From positions 62,001-126,000 of the forward strand of contig NZ_JAGINM010000001.1 in assembly GCF_017876095.1 (NCBI RefSeq): 64,000 nt of DNA. The letters run 5' to 3'. Shown here one piece after another: positions 8,890 to 17,621 of the stretch (within the stretch, counting starts at the first letter, position 1; every line of letters starts with the position of its first letter). The DNA is from Azospirillum agricola (GTDB taxonomy: Bacteria; Pseudomonadota; Alphaproteobacteria; Azospirillales; Azospirillaceae). Below the pieces are notes generated by a model. It had not been told where the DNA came from and did no database searches. It saw only the letters and a program-made list of their open reading frames with translations. A program made the translations under genes and the position numbers.

Positions 8890-9019
8890 ACCCCGCGCCG
8901 GCTTTGGGGCGTGATGGATCGCCTGCCATGGACCGTCCGTGACGGCCCACCGGCGCGGACAGGACCAAGAACAAAAAAGACAACCAACCAAAGCACAATT
9001 TCAACTGGGGAGAACAACA

Positions 9020-9742
9020 ATGGCTCGTGTTGCAGTCGTCACGGGTGGCACCCGCGGCATCGGTGAAGCCGTCGCCGTCGCTCTGAAGAACGCCGGTTAC
9101 TCGGTGGCCGCCAATTACGCCGGCAACGATGACGCGGCGAAGGAATTCACCGCGCGCACCGGCATTCCGGCCTACAAGTTCGACGTTTCGAACTTCGACG
9201 CCTGCAAGGAGGGCATCGCCAGGATCTCGGCCGACCTCGGTCCGGTCGACGTGCTGATCAACAACGCCGGCATCACCCGCGACGGCGTGATGCACCGCAT
9301 GACCTACGAGCAGTGGGAGGCGGTGATCCACACCAACCTGTCCTCCTGCTTCAACATGTGCCGCAACGTCATCGACGGGATGCGCGAGCGCGGCTTCGGC
9401 CGCATCGTCAACATCGGTTCGGTCAACGGGCAGGCCGGCCAGTACGGTCAGGTCAACTACGCCGCCGCCAAGTCGGGCATCCACGGCTTCACCAAGGCCC
9501 TGGCGCAGGAAAGCGCCGCCAAGGGCATCACGGTGAACGCCATCGCTCCCGGCTACATCGACACCGACATGGTGCGGGCGGTTCCGGCCAACGTGCTGGA
9601 GAAGATCGTCGCCCGCATCCCGGTCGGCCGCCTCGGCCGCGCCTCGGAGATCGCCAAGGCGGTGTTGTATCTGGTCGACGACGACAATGGCTTCATGACC
9701 GGCTCGACCCTGTCGGTCAACGGCGGCCAGCACATGTACTGA
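9020..9742 (+). CDS. phaB: acetoacetyl-CoA reductase
   Basis: A 240-residue short-chain dehydrogenase that makes (R)-3-hydroxybutyryl-CoA with NADPH. The cofactor motif is TGGTRGIG (residues 8-15), NNAG is at 81-84, and the catalytic Ser134, Tyr147 and Lys151 lie in NIGSVNGQAGQ and YAAAKSG. The start is ATG 9020, preceded by GGGGAG. It is 187 bases from phaA with the stem-loop between, so it may also have its own promoter. A strong terminator follows. Confidence 0.96.
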   Translation: MARVAVVTGGTRGIGEAVAVALKNAGYSVAANYAGNDDAAKEFTARTGIPAYKFDVSNFDACKEGIARISADLGPVDVLINNAGITRDGVMHRMTYEQWEAVIHTNLSSCFNMCRNVIDGMRERGFGRIVNIGSVNGQAGQYGQVNYAAAKSGIHGFTKALAQESAAKGITVNAIAPGYIDTDMVRAVPANVLEKIVARIPVGRLGRASEIAKAVLYLVDDDNGFMTGSTLSVNGGQHMY

Positions 9743-9789
9743 TCCCGTCCGGCGGTTCCGCAAGGACCGCTGCGGCACGCGATCTGGCG

Positions 9790-9827
9790 GCCCCTCTCCC
9801 GCGTCGGCGGGGGAGGGGCTTTTTCTT
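9790..9827 (+). terminator. rho-independent terminator after phaB
   Basis: A 13-bp stem (9790-9802 with 9807-9819, one G-T pair), a four-base loop and then TTTTT. It ends the phaC-phaA-phaB region. Confidence 0.88.
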
Positions 9828-9893
9828 TGCGTCGGCGGGGGAGGCGCGTGCGGAGCGACGGGGGGTATCCTTATTTTTCGTAAGGACTATATT

Positions 9894-9912
9894 GCGAATA
9901 ACTCTTATTTTC
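9894..9912 (+). promoter_or_regulatory. AT-rich palindrome upstream of flavodoxin, Fur-like
   Basis: GAATAA (9896-9901), CTC, TTATTT (9905-9910) form an imperfect inverted repeat inside an AT-rich island (about 9865-9925) in otherwise very GC-rich DNA. It sits about 95 bases ahead of the flavodoxin start. Iron-starvation control of flavodoxin by Fur-type repressors is common. The match to a 7-1-7 Fur box is only partial. Confidence 0.35.
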
Positions 9913-10004
9913 AGTATGGTCTTTGTGCTGGCGCCGCTCCGAAGCCCGGCCGTCCCGCCGGTGCGGCGCATCCGCCGACAACCCCTGTCCATCGAGAGCA
10001 AGGC

Positions 10005-10487
10005 ATGAGCATCACCGTCATCTACGGATCCGATTCCGGCGCCACCAAGCAGGTCGCCTCCCGCATCGCCAAGAAGATCCAGGGCAAGGCGCTGGACATC
10101 AAGGAGGCGACGACCGCCGATTTCGAAGGCTGCGACCTGCTGATCCTCGGCGCCCCGACCTACGGCAACGGCGACCTGCAATCCGACTGGGAGGCGAACC
10201 TCGACACGCTGAAGTCGGCCGACCTGACCAACAGGAAGGTCGCGCTGTTCGGCACCGGCGACCAGGTGAACTATCCGGAGTCCTTCGTCGACGCCATGGG
10301 CATCCTTTACGACCACGTCGTCGCGCAGGGCGCCGTCGTCGTCGGCTTCACCGACACGGACGGCTATGACTATTCGGCCTCGGCGGCGGAACGCGACGGG
10401 CGTTTCGTCGGCCTCGCCCTCGACCAGGACAGCCAATCCTCCAAATCCGACAAGCGGATCACGGCATGGATTGGCGGTCTGACCTAA
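10005..10487 (+). CDS. fldA: flavodoxin
   Basis: A 160-residue long-chain flavodoxin, an FMN electron carrier that replaces ferredoxin and can feed nitrogenase in diazotrophs. The phosphate-binding loop is GSDSGATK (residues 8-15), and the flavin-stacking segments are APTYGNGDLQSDW and GTGDQVNYPE. The length and the 20-residue insertion near DTDGYDYSAS are typical of the long-chain type. AT-rich regulatory DNA lies upstream. Whether this is the housekeeping or nitrogen-fixation (NifF) form cannot be told; nifQ is 43 kb away. Confidence 0.93.
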   Translation: MSITVIYGSDSGATKQVASRIAKKIQGKALDIKEATTADFEGCDLLILGAPTYGNGDLQSDWEANLDTLKSADLTNRKVALFGTGDQVNYPESFVDAMGILYDHVVAQGAVVVGFTDTDGYDYSASAAERDGRFVGLALDQDSQSSKSDKRITAWIGGLT

Positions 10488-10752
10488 ACCCGGCGACGAT
10501 GCGGTTCTTCGCGCGCCACCTCTGCGAATGCAAGAGGGAGAGGGGTGCCTGCTCATCCGCGTCCTCGCCATGGCGACGGGCGGGCGCTGCGCCGGCTGTG
10601 GCGGTGTTTCGTAAGGGGTGATTCCCAGCCAACCACGTCATGCCCGTGCTTGGCACGGGCATCCACGGGCAAGTCTCAGATTTCCACGTGGATGACCGGG
10701 ACAAGCACGGTCAGGACGTATCGGGAAATGTGCCGGGTCGGCCGAGTGGCCG

Positions 10753-11172
10753 CTATTGCAGCTTCGTCGCGGCGATCTTCGCCACGTCCACCGGCATCGC
10801 CACGCAGCCGCCCAGCGTCGGGCCGACCGGCAGTTCCCCGAAGGCGGCCAACGCGCCCTCGGCCTTCAGCCGGCCGACATAACCCGGTTCCAGCCCGCGC
10901 GCCACATAGGCGAAGCCGAGCCATGTGGTGCGCACCGGCTGTCCGCCCGCGCGCACCATGGCGGAAAAAGCGTCCGCCTCGCTGGTGCCGGGATGGAAGA
11001 CCGCCAGCATCAGCCCGTCGGTCTCCTCCGGCAGCGCCGCCTGTCGCAGCGACAGCCCCATCGCCGCCGCCCACACCGCCAGCACCACCGCGAAGAAGGC
11101 GGCGGCCAGCCCGTGGCCGAAGCCCGGGGGGCCGAAGCCGGGCGGGGAAGGGGGGGGAGGGGTGCCGGTCAT
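10753..11172 (-). CDS. hypothetical protein with one N-terminal membrane segment
   Basis: An unrecognised 139-residue protein. A Pro/Gly-rich start is followed by a hydrophobic segment at about residues 20-40 (LAAAFFAVVLAVWAAAMGL). The C-terminal domain, probably periplasmic, contains FHPGTSEADAFSAMVRAGG and GGCVAMPVDVAKIAA. It starts 10 bases beyond the MFS permease stop, so it is probably the last gene of the LysR-permease transcript. No ribosome binding site is obvious, suggesting coupled translation. Confidence 0.6.
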   Translation of the reverse strand: MTGTPPPPSPPGFGPPGFGHGLAAAFFAVVLAVWAAAMGLSLRQAALPEETDGLMLAVFHPGTSEADAFSAMVRAGGQPVRTTWLGFAYVARGLEPGYVGRLKAEGALAAFGELPVGPTLGGCVAMPVDVAKIAATKLQ

Positions 11173-11182
11173 GGAAGGAAGC

Positions 11183-12433
11183 TTACGCCTTCGCCTCGCT
11201 GGCCGCCAGCGACGGGGCGGGCTTTTCCGTGATCGGCCAATGGACGATGGTGGCGAACATCGCCAGCGCCACGCCCAGCCACCAGACCACGTCGTAGGAG
11301 CCGGTCCGCTCGTACAGCACGCCGCCCAGCCAGACGCCGAGGAAGCCGCCGACCTGATGGCTGAAGAAGGCGAAGCCGTACAGCGTGCCCATGTAGCGGG
11401 TGCCGAACATCAGCGCGACCAGCCCGGAGGTCGGCGGCACGGTGGACAGCCACAGCAGCCCCATCACGGCGGAGTAGGCGACGACCGTCACCGGGGTGAC
11501 CGGCAGCAGCACGAAGACCGCCGTGGCGATGCCGCGCGAGAAGTAGTTCGCGCACAGCAGATAGCGCTTGCTGACCTTGCCGGCGAGCACGCCGGAGCTG
11601 TAGGAGCCGATGACGTTGAACAGGCCGATCAGCGCCAGCGCCCAGGCGGCCAGCGTCGGACTGATGCCGGCGGCGGTCAGGTAGGGCGGCAGGTGGGTGG
11701 TGATGAAGGCGAGCTGGAAGCCGCAGACGAAGAAGCCGGAGACCAGCAGCACGTAGCTGCGGTGCTGGAACGCCTGCCGCACCGCCGCGACGAAGCCGAT
11801 GTCGGCCCCGGTCACCGCGGGCGCGCTGGCGGTGGAGGCGCGCGGTCCGGGGAAGACGCTGGCCAGCCCGACCGCCAGCAGCATCGAGGCGGCGAGCAGC
11901 AGCAGCGCGGTCTGCCAGCCGAATCCGGCGATGAAGGCCTGGCTCAGCGGCGCGAACAGGAACTGCCCGAGCGATCCGGCGGCGGTGGCGAGGCCGACCG
12001 ACCAGCTCCGCTTCTCGGGCGGCAGCAGCCGGGTGAAGCCGGCGATGATGATGCCGAAGGACGCTCCCGACAGCCCGAGCCCGATCAGCACGCCGGCCGT
12101 CAGGTAAAGCTCGATGTGTGTGGTGGCGTAGGGCATCAGCGCCAGCCCGGCGGCGTAGAGCACCGCGCCGCTGGCCAGCACCGGGGCGGGGCCGTAGCGG
12201 TCGGTCAGCGCCCCGGCGAAGGGCCCGCCGGCCCCCCACAGGAGATTTTGGATGGCGATCGCCAGGGCGAAGACATCGCGGCCCCAGCCGCGCGTCTCCG
12301 ACAGCGGACCGATGAACAGGCCGACGCTCGACCGCGGACCGAAGGCCAGCATCGAGATCAGGCAGCCGCAGACGACGATGAGGGCCGGCGTGCGCCAGGA
12401 TGGCGCCGGCTGCGTCGGGGTGGTGGTGGTCAA
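11183..12433 (-). CDS. MFS permease (oxalate/formate or monocarboxylate type)
   Basis: A 416-residue inner-membrane protein with about twelve hydrophobic segments and typical MFS loops (GPFAGALTDRYGP between TM2 and TM3). The pattern resembles the oxalate:formate antiporter/monocarboxylate group. Transport of a small organic acid is plausible but the substrate is unknown. The start is TTG 12433, chosen because a perfect AAGGAGG lies seven bases upstream. The LysR regulator ends 102 bases upstream on the same strand and probably controls it. Confidence 0.85.
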   Translation of the reverse strand: MTTTTPTQPAPSWRTPALIVVCGCLISMLAFGPRSSVGLFIGPLSETRGWGRDVFALAIAIQNLLWGAGGPFAGALTDRYGPAPVLASGAVLYAAGLALMPYATTHIELYLTAGVLIGLGLSGASFGIIIAGFTRLLPPEKRSWSVGLATAAGSLGQFLFAPLSQAFIAGFGWQTALLLLAASMLLAVGLASVFPGPRASTASAPAVTGADIGFVAAVRQAFQHRSYVLLVSGFFVCGFQLAFITTHLPPYLTAAGISPTLAAWALALIGLFNVIGSYSSGVLAGKVSKRYLLCANYFSRGIATAVFVLLPVTPVTVVAYSAVMGLLWLSTVPPTSGLVALMFGTRYMGTLYGFAFFSHQVGGFLGVWLGGVLYERTGSYDVVWWLGVALAMFATIVHWPITEKPAPSLAASEAKA

Positions 12434-12535
12434 GGGTCCCTCCTTGGGGAGCGGCGGGATGGGGCCGCCCCGCTGGTCAGGGATGGACGATAGGTGAGTG
12501 GCAACAATCCGACAAATTCATAATCGGCAAGCGGG

Positions 12536-13462
12536 TCATTCCGCGGCGGAATGCACCCCGGCCGGCGATGCCGTGAGCTGCCGCGTCAGGCTGTCCTCCA
12601 GCCGGTCGAACACCGGGCCGATGCGGCCGGTGACGCGCGCCCGAACCAGCCACACCGCGACGCCGAAGCGGAAGTCGGGCACCGTGACCGGCCGGATCCG
12701 CAGCGCGGCGGCGGCGTCGACCGGAGCGATCAGCCGCAGCGGCGCCAACCCGAAGCCGACCCCGCGCGCCACCAGCGACACCAGCAGCGTCTGGTCGAAG
12801 GCCTCGACCATCACGTTCGGCCGGGCGCCCAGCGGCGCCAGCGCCAGCCCCAGGGCGTTGCGGTACTTGCAGCCGTCCGGTTGCAGCACCCAGCCGGCGG
12901 CGTTCATGTCCGACAGGCTCCAGGGGCCGGCGGCGGCCTGCTCGGCGGAGGCGATGACGCTGACCTCCTCGCGGCTCAGGCGGCGGGCCGGCAGATCCTC
13001 GGGCGGCGCCTGCCCGTCGCCCAGCAGCATCACCGCGCCGTCCAGAACGCCGGTCCGCACCTGCTCGGTCAGCGGGGCGCTCCAGTCGGAATGGATGCGC
13101 ACGGTCAGGCCGGGAAAGGCGGCGCGCAGCTCGTCGAGCGGCCGTCCGGCGGCCAGCGGCACCAGCACATGCGACACGCCGAGCCGCAGCAGCCCGCGCG
13201 GCTCGACCGAGCCGGCGAAGGCGTCGGAGAAGTCGGTGGCGGCTCCCAGGATGCGCCGGGCGTGGGCCAACGCCACCTCGCCGTCGCGGGTCAGGGCCAG
13301 CGGCTTGGTCTGCCGGTCGAACAGGGTGACGCCCAGCTCGGCCTCCAGCCGCTGGATCAGCCGCGACACCGCCGACTGGGTGAGGCCGAGCCGGTTGCCG
13401 GCCTCCTGCACCGACTGGGCCTCGGCCACCGTGACGAAGGTGCGGATCTCGTTGAGCTTCAT
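12536..13462 (-). CDS. LysR-family transcriptional regulator
   Basis: A 308-residue regulator. The winged HTH is at residues 1-60 (MKLNEIRTFVTVAEAQSVQE, then LGLTQSAVSRLIQRLEAELG). A linker helix and a substrate-binding domain of two periplasmic-binding-protein-like lobes fill about residues 90-295. Its gene precedes the MFS permease on the same strand and is divergent from the Nudix gene, with 88 bases between. Control of the permease by its substrate is the likely role. Confidence 0.9.
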   Translation of the reverse strand: MKLNEIRTFVTVAEAQSVQEAGNRLGLTQSAVSRLIQRLEAELGVTLFDRQTKPLALTRDGEVALAHARRILGAATDFSDAFAGSVEPRGLLRLGVSHVLVPLAAGRPLDELRAAFPGLTVRIHSDWSAPLTEQVRTGVLDGAVMLLGDGQAPPEDLPARRLSREEVSVIASAEQAAAGPWSLSDMNAAGWVLQPDGCKYRNALGLALAPLGARPNVMVEAFDQTLLVSLVARGVGFGLAPLRLIAPVDAAAALRIRPVTVPDFRFGVAVWLVRARVTGRIGPVFDRLEDSLTRQLTASPAGVHSAAE

Positions 13463-13550
13463 GGCGGGCGATCGGACCGGGGTTGGCGGCTGGTGTCCAA
13501 GTGTCGGACTGCGGTAGCCTGCCGGTCAAGCAACACGAAGGAGTCGCAGC

Positions 13551-14009
13551 ATGACCAATTCCCCCGCCGAGCGCTCCAGCCGCGAGTACCCCGACCGTCC
13601 GTGGGTGGGGGTGGGGGTCGTGGTGTGGCGGGGCGACCGGGTGCTGCTGATCCGGCGCGGCAGGGCGCCCCGGCTCGGCCAGTGGGCTTTGCCGGGCGGC
13701 GCCCAGTCGCTCGGCGAGACCGTGTTCGAGACCGCCGCCCGCGAGGTGCTGGAGGAAACCGGGCTGGTGGTCATTCCGACGGAAGTCATCACCGTGGTGG
13801 ACGCCATCACCCCCGACGCCGAGGGCCGGGTCCACTACCACTACACCCTGGTCGAAGTGTCGGCGGAAAGCGCCGAGGGCGAGCCGGTCTGCGCCGACGA
13901 CGCGCTGGAGGCCCGCTGGGCGACCCCCGACGAGGCCGGGGCGCTGACCGAGTGGGACGAGACCCGCCGGGTCATCCTGCTGGCGGCGGCCCGGCGTTCC
14001 GCCGGATGA
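13551..14009 (+). CDS. Nudix hydrolase
   Basis: A 152-residue protein with a complete Nudix box, G50-x5-E56-x7-R64-E65-x2-E68-E69-x-G71, which binds Mg and hydrolyses a nucleoside diphosphate linked to another group. The start ATG 13551 has AAGGAG eight bases ahead. ADP-ribose pyrophosphatase-like proteins are close in layout (VWRGDRVLLIRRGR), but the substrate is not readable. Its last 38 bases overlap the end of the convergent EAL gene. Confidence 0.92.
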   Translation: MTNSPAERSSREYPDRPWVGVGVVVWRGDRVLLIRRGRAPRLGQWALPGGAQSLGETVFETAAREVLEETGLVVIPTEVITVVDAITPDAEGRVHYHYTLVEVSAESAEGEPVCADDALEARWATPDEAGALTEWDETRRVILLAAARRSAG

Positions 14010-14820
14010 AGTCCGGCACGTCGTCCACCGCCAGCGGGCGCGACAGCCAGTAGCCCTGCATGCGGTCGCAGCGGTAGGCCTGGAGGAACAGCCGCTGCTC
14101 GGGCGTCTCGACCCCCTCGGCGACGACGGTCATCCCCAGGGCGTGGGCCATGGCGATCACCGCCTGGACGATGGCGGCGGCGTCGCGGTCCTCGACCATC
14201 GGCTGGATGAACTGCTTGTCGATCTTCAACGTCTCCACCGGCACCCGGCGCAGCAACGCCAGCGAGGAATAGCCGGTCCCGAAATCGTCGAGCACCAGCC
14301 GGATGCCGGCGCCGCGCACCTGCATCAGCGTCTCGCGCGCCTGGACGCTCTGGTCGAACAGGGCGGTCTCGGTCAGCTCCAGCTTCAGGTTGGCGGCGGG
14401 CAATCCGGTCTCGGCCAGGACGCGCAGCGCGTGGCGGGCGAAGGAGGGGTCGTCGAGCTGGCGGGCCGACAGGTTCACCGCCACCGGCACGTCGGCGAGG
14501 CCGGCGTCCATCCAGCCGGCCGCCGTTTCGCAGGCGCTGCGCAACGCCCATTCGCCCAGCACATGGATGGCGTCGCCCGCCTCGGCCATCGGAACGAAGA
14601 CGTCGGGCGGGATCATCGTGCCGTCGGCCAGACGCCAGCGCGCCAGCGCTTCGAAGCCGGTCAGCCGCCCGGTCTCGACGTCGGCCTGCGGCTGATAGGC
14701 CAGCGACAGCTCGCCATGGGCGATGGCGTCGCGGATGCGGTCGGCGAAGCCGTCGTCGGGGAGGGCCGCCGTTCCGCCTTGTTGCTCGCCGCCTTGGGCC
14801 GCCTTGTTGCTTGCCGCCAT
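13972..14820 (-). CDS. EAL-domain cyclic di-GMP phosphodiesterase
   Basis: A 282-residue stand-alone EAL protein predicted to hydrolyse c-di-GMP to pGpG. All active motifs are present: FEALARW (about residue 56), NLSARQL, ELTE, the DDFGTGYSSL loop, KIDKQFI and AEGVET, ending with QGYWLSRPL. So it should be catalytically competent. The start ATG 14820 has an AGAGGGG site; a start at 14865 would lack one. There is no membrane or sensor domain, so it may be cytosolic and act on the PilZ chemoreceptor pathway. It overlaps the Nudix gene tail to tail. Confidence 0.93.
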   Translation of the reverse strand: MAASNKAAQGGEQQGGTAALPDDGFADRIRDAIAHGELSLAYQPQADVETGRLTGFEALARWRLADGTMIPPDVFVPMAEAGDAIHVLGEWALRSACETAAGWMDAGLADVPVAVNLSARQLDDPSFARHALRVLAETGLPAANLKLELTETALFDQSVQARETLMQVRGAGIRLVLDDFGTGYSSLALLRRVPVETLKIDKQFIQPMVEDRDAAAIVQAVIAMAHALGMTVVAEGVETPEQRLFLQAYRCDRMQGYWLSRPLAVDDVPDFIRRNAGPPPAG

Positions 14821-14961
14821 GTGCCCCTCTTGAACAGGCCGGCGAACGTTGCCGGTCTCCGCCATAACACCAGAAAAGCGGGATCGTTAACCATGTCGCG
14901 AAAGAGCTTGGCGGATTTGATTTAGTTGCGAAAGGATTAACGATGCCGAAGACGGTGACAA

Positions 14962-15002
14962 GAAAAAGGCCGACGCCCCCTCTGGAGGCGCCGGCCTTTT
15001 GC
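14962..15002 (-). terminator. terminator of ychF
   Basis: The arms AAAAGGCCG(A)CGCC and GGCGCCGGCCTTTT pair with one mismatch. Both flanks carry A/T runs, so it can act in either direction. It lies just past the ychF stop. Confidence 0.8.
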
Positions 15003-15025
15003 CGATCATTACCCGTTCGATCGGG

Positions 15026-16126
15026 TCAGACGTTGAAGCGGAAGTGGAAGATGTCGCCGTCCTGCACGACGTACTCCTTGCCTTCCTGGCGCATCTTGCC
15101 GGCGTCCTTGGCGCCCTGCTCGCCGCCCAGCGTGACGTAGCTGTCGTAGTCGATGGTCTCGGCGCGGATGAAGCCGCGCTCGAAGTCGGTGTGGATGACG
15201 CCGGCGGCCTCGGGGGCCTTGGCGTGGCGGCGCACGGTCCAGGCGCGCGCCTCCTTCGGGCCGACGGTGAAGAAGGTGATGAGGTCGAGCAGCTTGAAGC
15301 CGGCGCGGATCAGCCGGTTCAGGCCGGTTTCCTCCAGCCCCATCGATTCCAGGAACTCGGCCTTCTCGGCCGGGTCGGAAAGCTGGGCGACCTCGGACTC
15401 GATGGCGGCGGAGATGACGACGAACTCGGCGTTCTCGGCCTTGGCCTTCTCGGCGACCTTGGCGGTGAAGGCGTTGCCGGTGGCGGCCGACGCCTCCTCG
15501 ACGTTGCAGACGTAGAGCACCGGCTTGTCGGTCAGCAGCATGAACTGCTTGAAGACGAACTTCTCGTCCTCGGCCAGCTCGACCACGCGGGCCGGCTTGC
15601 CGTCCTGGAGGACCTTCAGCGCGCGCTCCATCAGGTCGGCCTTGACCTTGCTGTCCTTGTCGCCGCCCTTGGCCTTCTTCTGGAGGCTGTTGAGCTGGCG
15701 CTCCAGGCTTTCCATGTCGGCGAGCATCAGCTCGGTCTCGACCACCTCGGCGTCGCGCAGCGGGTTGACGTCGCCCTCGACGTGGGTGATGTCGTCGTCC
15801 TCGAAGCAGCGCAGCACATGGATGATGGCGTCGACCTCGCGGATGTTGGCGAGGAACTGGTTGCCCAGCCCCTCACCCTTCGAGGCGCCGCGGATCAGGC
15901 CGGCGATGTCGACGAACTCCAACTGGGTCGGCACGGTCTTCTGCGACTTGGCGATGACGGCCAGCCTGTCGAGCCGCGGGTCGGGCACGCCGACGCGGCC
16001 GACGTTCGGCTCCTTGGTGCAGAAGGGAAAATTCGCCGCCTCGGCCGCCTGGGTGGCGGTCAGCGCGTTGAACAGGGTCGACTTGCCGACGTTCGGCAGG
16101 CCGACGATGCCGCAATTGAAGCCCAT
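15026..16126 (-). CDS. ychF: redox-regulated ATPase YchF/Ola1
   Basis: A 366-residue OBG-family P-loop NTPase that associates with ribosomes. G1 is GLPNVGKST (residues 9-17), G3 is DIAGLIRGA with G(L)GNQFL following, and the G4 position is YVCNVEE, the family form that prefers ATP over GTP. A central coiled coil (MESLERQLNSLQKKAKGGDK) and a C-terminal TGS domain (ARAWTVRRHAKAPEAAGVIH onward) complete the usual architecture and length. Downstream of pth on the same strand, the classic pth-ychF arrangement. Confidence 0.97.
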   Translation of the reverse strand: MGFNCGIVGLPNVGKSTLFNALTATQAAEAANFPFCTKEPNVGRVGVPDPRLDRLAVIAKSQKTVPTQLEFVDIAGLIRGASKGEGLGNQFLANIREVDAIIHVLRCFEDDDITHVEGDVNPLRDAEVVETELMLADMESLERQLNSLQKKAKGGDKDSKVKADLMERALKVLQDGKPARVVELAEDEKFVFKQFMLLTDKPVLYVCNVEEASAATGNAFTAKVAEKAKAENAEFVVISAAIESEVAQLSDPAEKAEFLESMGLEETGLNRLIRAGFKLLDLITFFTVGPKEARAWTVRRHAKAPEAAGVIHTDFERGFIRAETIDYDSYVTLGGEQGAKDAGKMRQEGKEYVVQDGDIFHFRFNV

Positions 16127-16242
16127 GGGTTGGGTGCTCGCCGTCGGAAAATTCTGGAATCGAGCCGCTTTATCCTACGGGAGCCGCCAAAGCGCAAACG
16201 CGAAGTGGGGGAGGGCGCCCCGGCGGGCCTCACCGTCCTGGC

Positions 16243-16815
16243 TTACCGGCCCTGGGTCGCCACCGTCACCTTGTTCATGAACAGCTCGGGCTGGCCCTCG
16301 ACGATCAGCGGCAGATGGTCGGCGACGGCGTCGATCAGCGGCTCGACCCAGCTCTGGTCGGCCTTGGCGAAGTCGTGCAGCACATAGCCGCTGACCAGAT
16401 CCTTGTTGCCGGGATGGCCGATGCCGAGCCGGATGCGCCAGTAGTCCTTGCCGATGTGGCTGTCGATGGAGCGCAGGCCGTTGTGCCCGCCATGGCCGCC
16501 GCCCTTCTTCACCCGCATCTTGCCGGGCGGCAAATCCAGCTCGTCGTGGATGACGACGACGTTCTCGGGCTTCAGCTTGAAGAATTGCAGCGCGGCCACC
16601 ACCGACTGGCCGGACAGGTTCATGAAGGTGCCCGGTTCCAGCGCCAGTACCTTGTCGCCGGCGACGGTGCCCTCGGCGGTCACACCCTGGAAGCGCTTCC
16701 TCCAGGGGGAGAAGTTGTAGCGGCGGGCGATCGCCTCGGCCGCCATGAAGCCGATGTTGTGGCGGTTGCGCGCGTATTCGGACCCCGGGTTGCCCAAGCC
16801 GACCAGCAGCAGCAT
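16243..16815 (-). CDS. pth: peptidyl-tRNA hydrolase
   Basis: A 190-residue enzyme freeing tRNA from dropped-off peptides. [18 protein letters not shown] holds the catalytic His19, with the family's GTFMNLSG and [27 protein letters not shown] segments. Length and motifs are standard. It follows rplY, separated by a GC hairpin, and precedes ychF; the rplY-pth-ychF order is common in proteobacteria. Confidence 0.97.
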   Translation of the reverse strand: MLLLVGLGNPGSEYARNRHNIGFMAAEAIARRYNFSPWRKRFQGVTAEGTVAGDKVLALEPGTFMNLSGQSVVAALQFFKLKPENVVVIHDELDLPPGKMRVKKGGGHGGHNGLRSIDSHIGKDYWRIRLGIGHPGNKDLVSGYVLHDFAKADQSWVEPLIDAVADHLPLIVEGQPELFMNKVTVATQGR

Positions 16816-16854
16816 CGCGTCACCCTCTCGACCACAAAATCCCTTTGCACAAAC

Positions 16855-16879
16855 GAAGCGGGGGGCCGAAGCCCCCCGC
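16855..16879 (-). terminator. GC hairpin with TTCG loop between rplY and pth
   Basis: A perfect 9-bp stem, GCGGGGGGC (16858-16866) with GCCCCCCGC (16871-16879). Read on the minus strand it has a TTCG tetraloop. The downstream TTCGTTTG is only a weak T-run, so it may attenuate rather than fully stop transcription into pth. Confidence 0.6.
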
Positions 16880-16905
16880 CGAACACGTCATCGAAGCGCG
16901 ACCGC

Positions 16906-17505
16906 TCAGGCGGTGGCCTCGGCCTCCTCGGACTTCAGGCCCGACGGGGCGACGATCGTCGCGATGGTGAAATCGCGGTCGGTGATCGCCGAGACGACAC
17001 CCTCCGGCAGGGTCACCGCCGAGATGTGGATCGAGGCGCCGACGTCGAAGCCCTCGCACGACACCTGGATGCTCTCCGGGATGTTGTCGGCCGGGCATTC
17101 CAGGTCCAGCTCGTGGCGGACGATGTTCAGCACGCCGCCGCGCTTCAGGCCGGGCGACTTGTCCTGGGCGACGAACTCGACCGGGACATGCACGACGATG
17201 CGGGTGTCGCTGGTGACGCGCAGGAAGTCGACATGCAGGGGCACGTCGGTCACCGGGTGGAACTGCACGTCGCGCGGCAGCACGCGGTGGGCGGCGCCGT
17301 CGACGGTCACGTCGAACAGGTGCGTGAAGAAGCCCGGCTGGTGCAGGACGCGGGTGAACTCGAACTTCTCGAGCGAGATGGTGACGGGAGCCTGCTTGCC
17401 ACCGTAGATGACGGCCGGAATGCGGCCGTCACGACGGGTTTGGCGGGCGGTCCCCTTGCCGGCCCGTTCGCGCCCTTCGGCGCCGAGCGGAATGATCTTG
17501 GTCAT
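16906..17505 (-). CDS. rplY: 50S ribosomal protein L25, long Ctc/TL5 form
   Basis: A 199-residue protein binding 5S rRNA. The N-terminal L25 beta-barrel is at about residues 1-95 (RAGKGTARQTRRDGRIPAVI) and the C-terminal TL5/CTC beta domain at about 100-190. The tail is acidic and Ala-rich. GGAGC lies eight bases before ATG 17505. This is the long form usual in alphaproteobacteria. Confidence 0.96.
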   Translation of the reverse strand: MTKIIPLGAEGRERAGKGTARQTRRDGRIPAVIYGGKQAPVTISLEKFEFTRVLHQPGFFTHLFDVTVDGAAHRVLPRDVQFHPVTDVPLHVDFLRVTSDTRIVVHVPVEFVAQDKSPGLKRGGVLNIVRHELDLECPADNIPESIQVSCEGFDVGASIHISAVTLPEGVVSAITDRDFTIATIVAPSGLKSEEAEATA

Positions 17506-17621
17506 GACGATGCTCCAAAACGAAAAGGGCGCCGGCCTCCAGGGGTGCCGACGCTGTGGGGCGGGTCATAGCCGCAAGGGGCCGTGGCGTCAAGCAGGGA
17601 GTGGTCCGGCGGGCATGAAGC

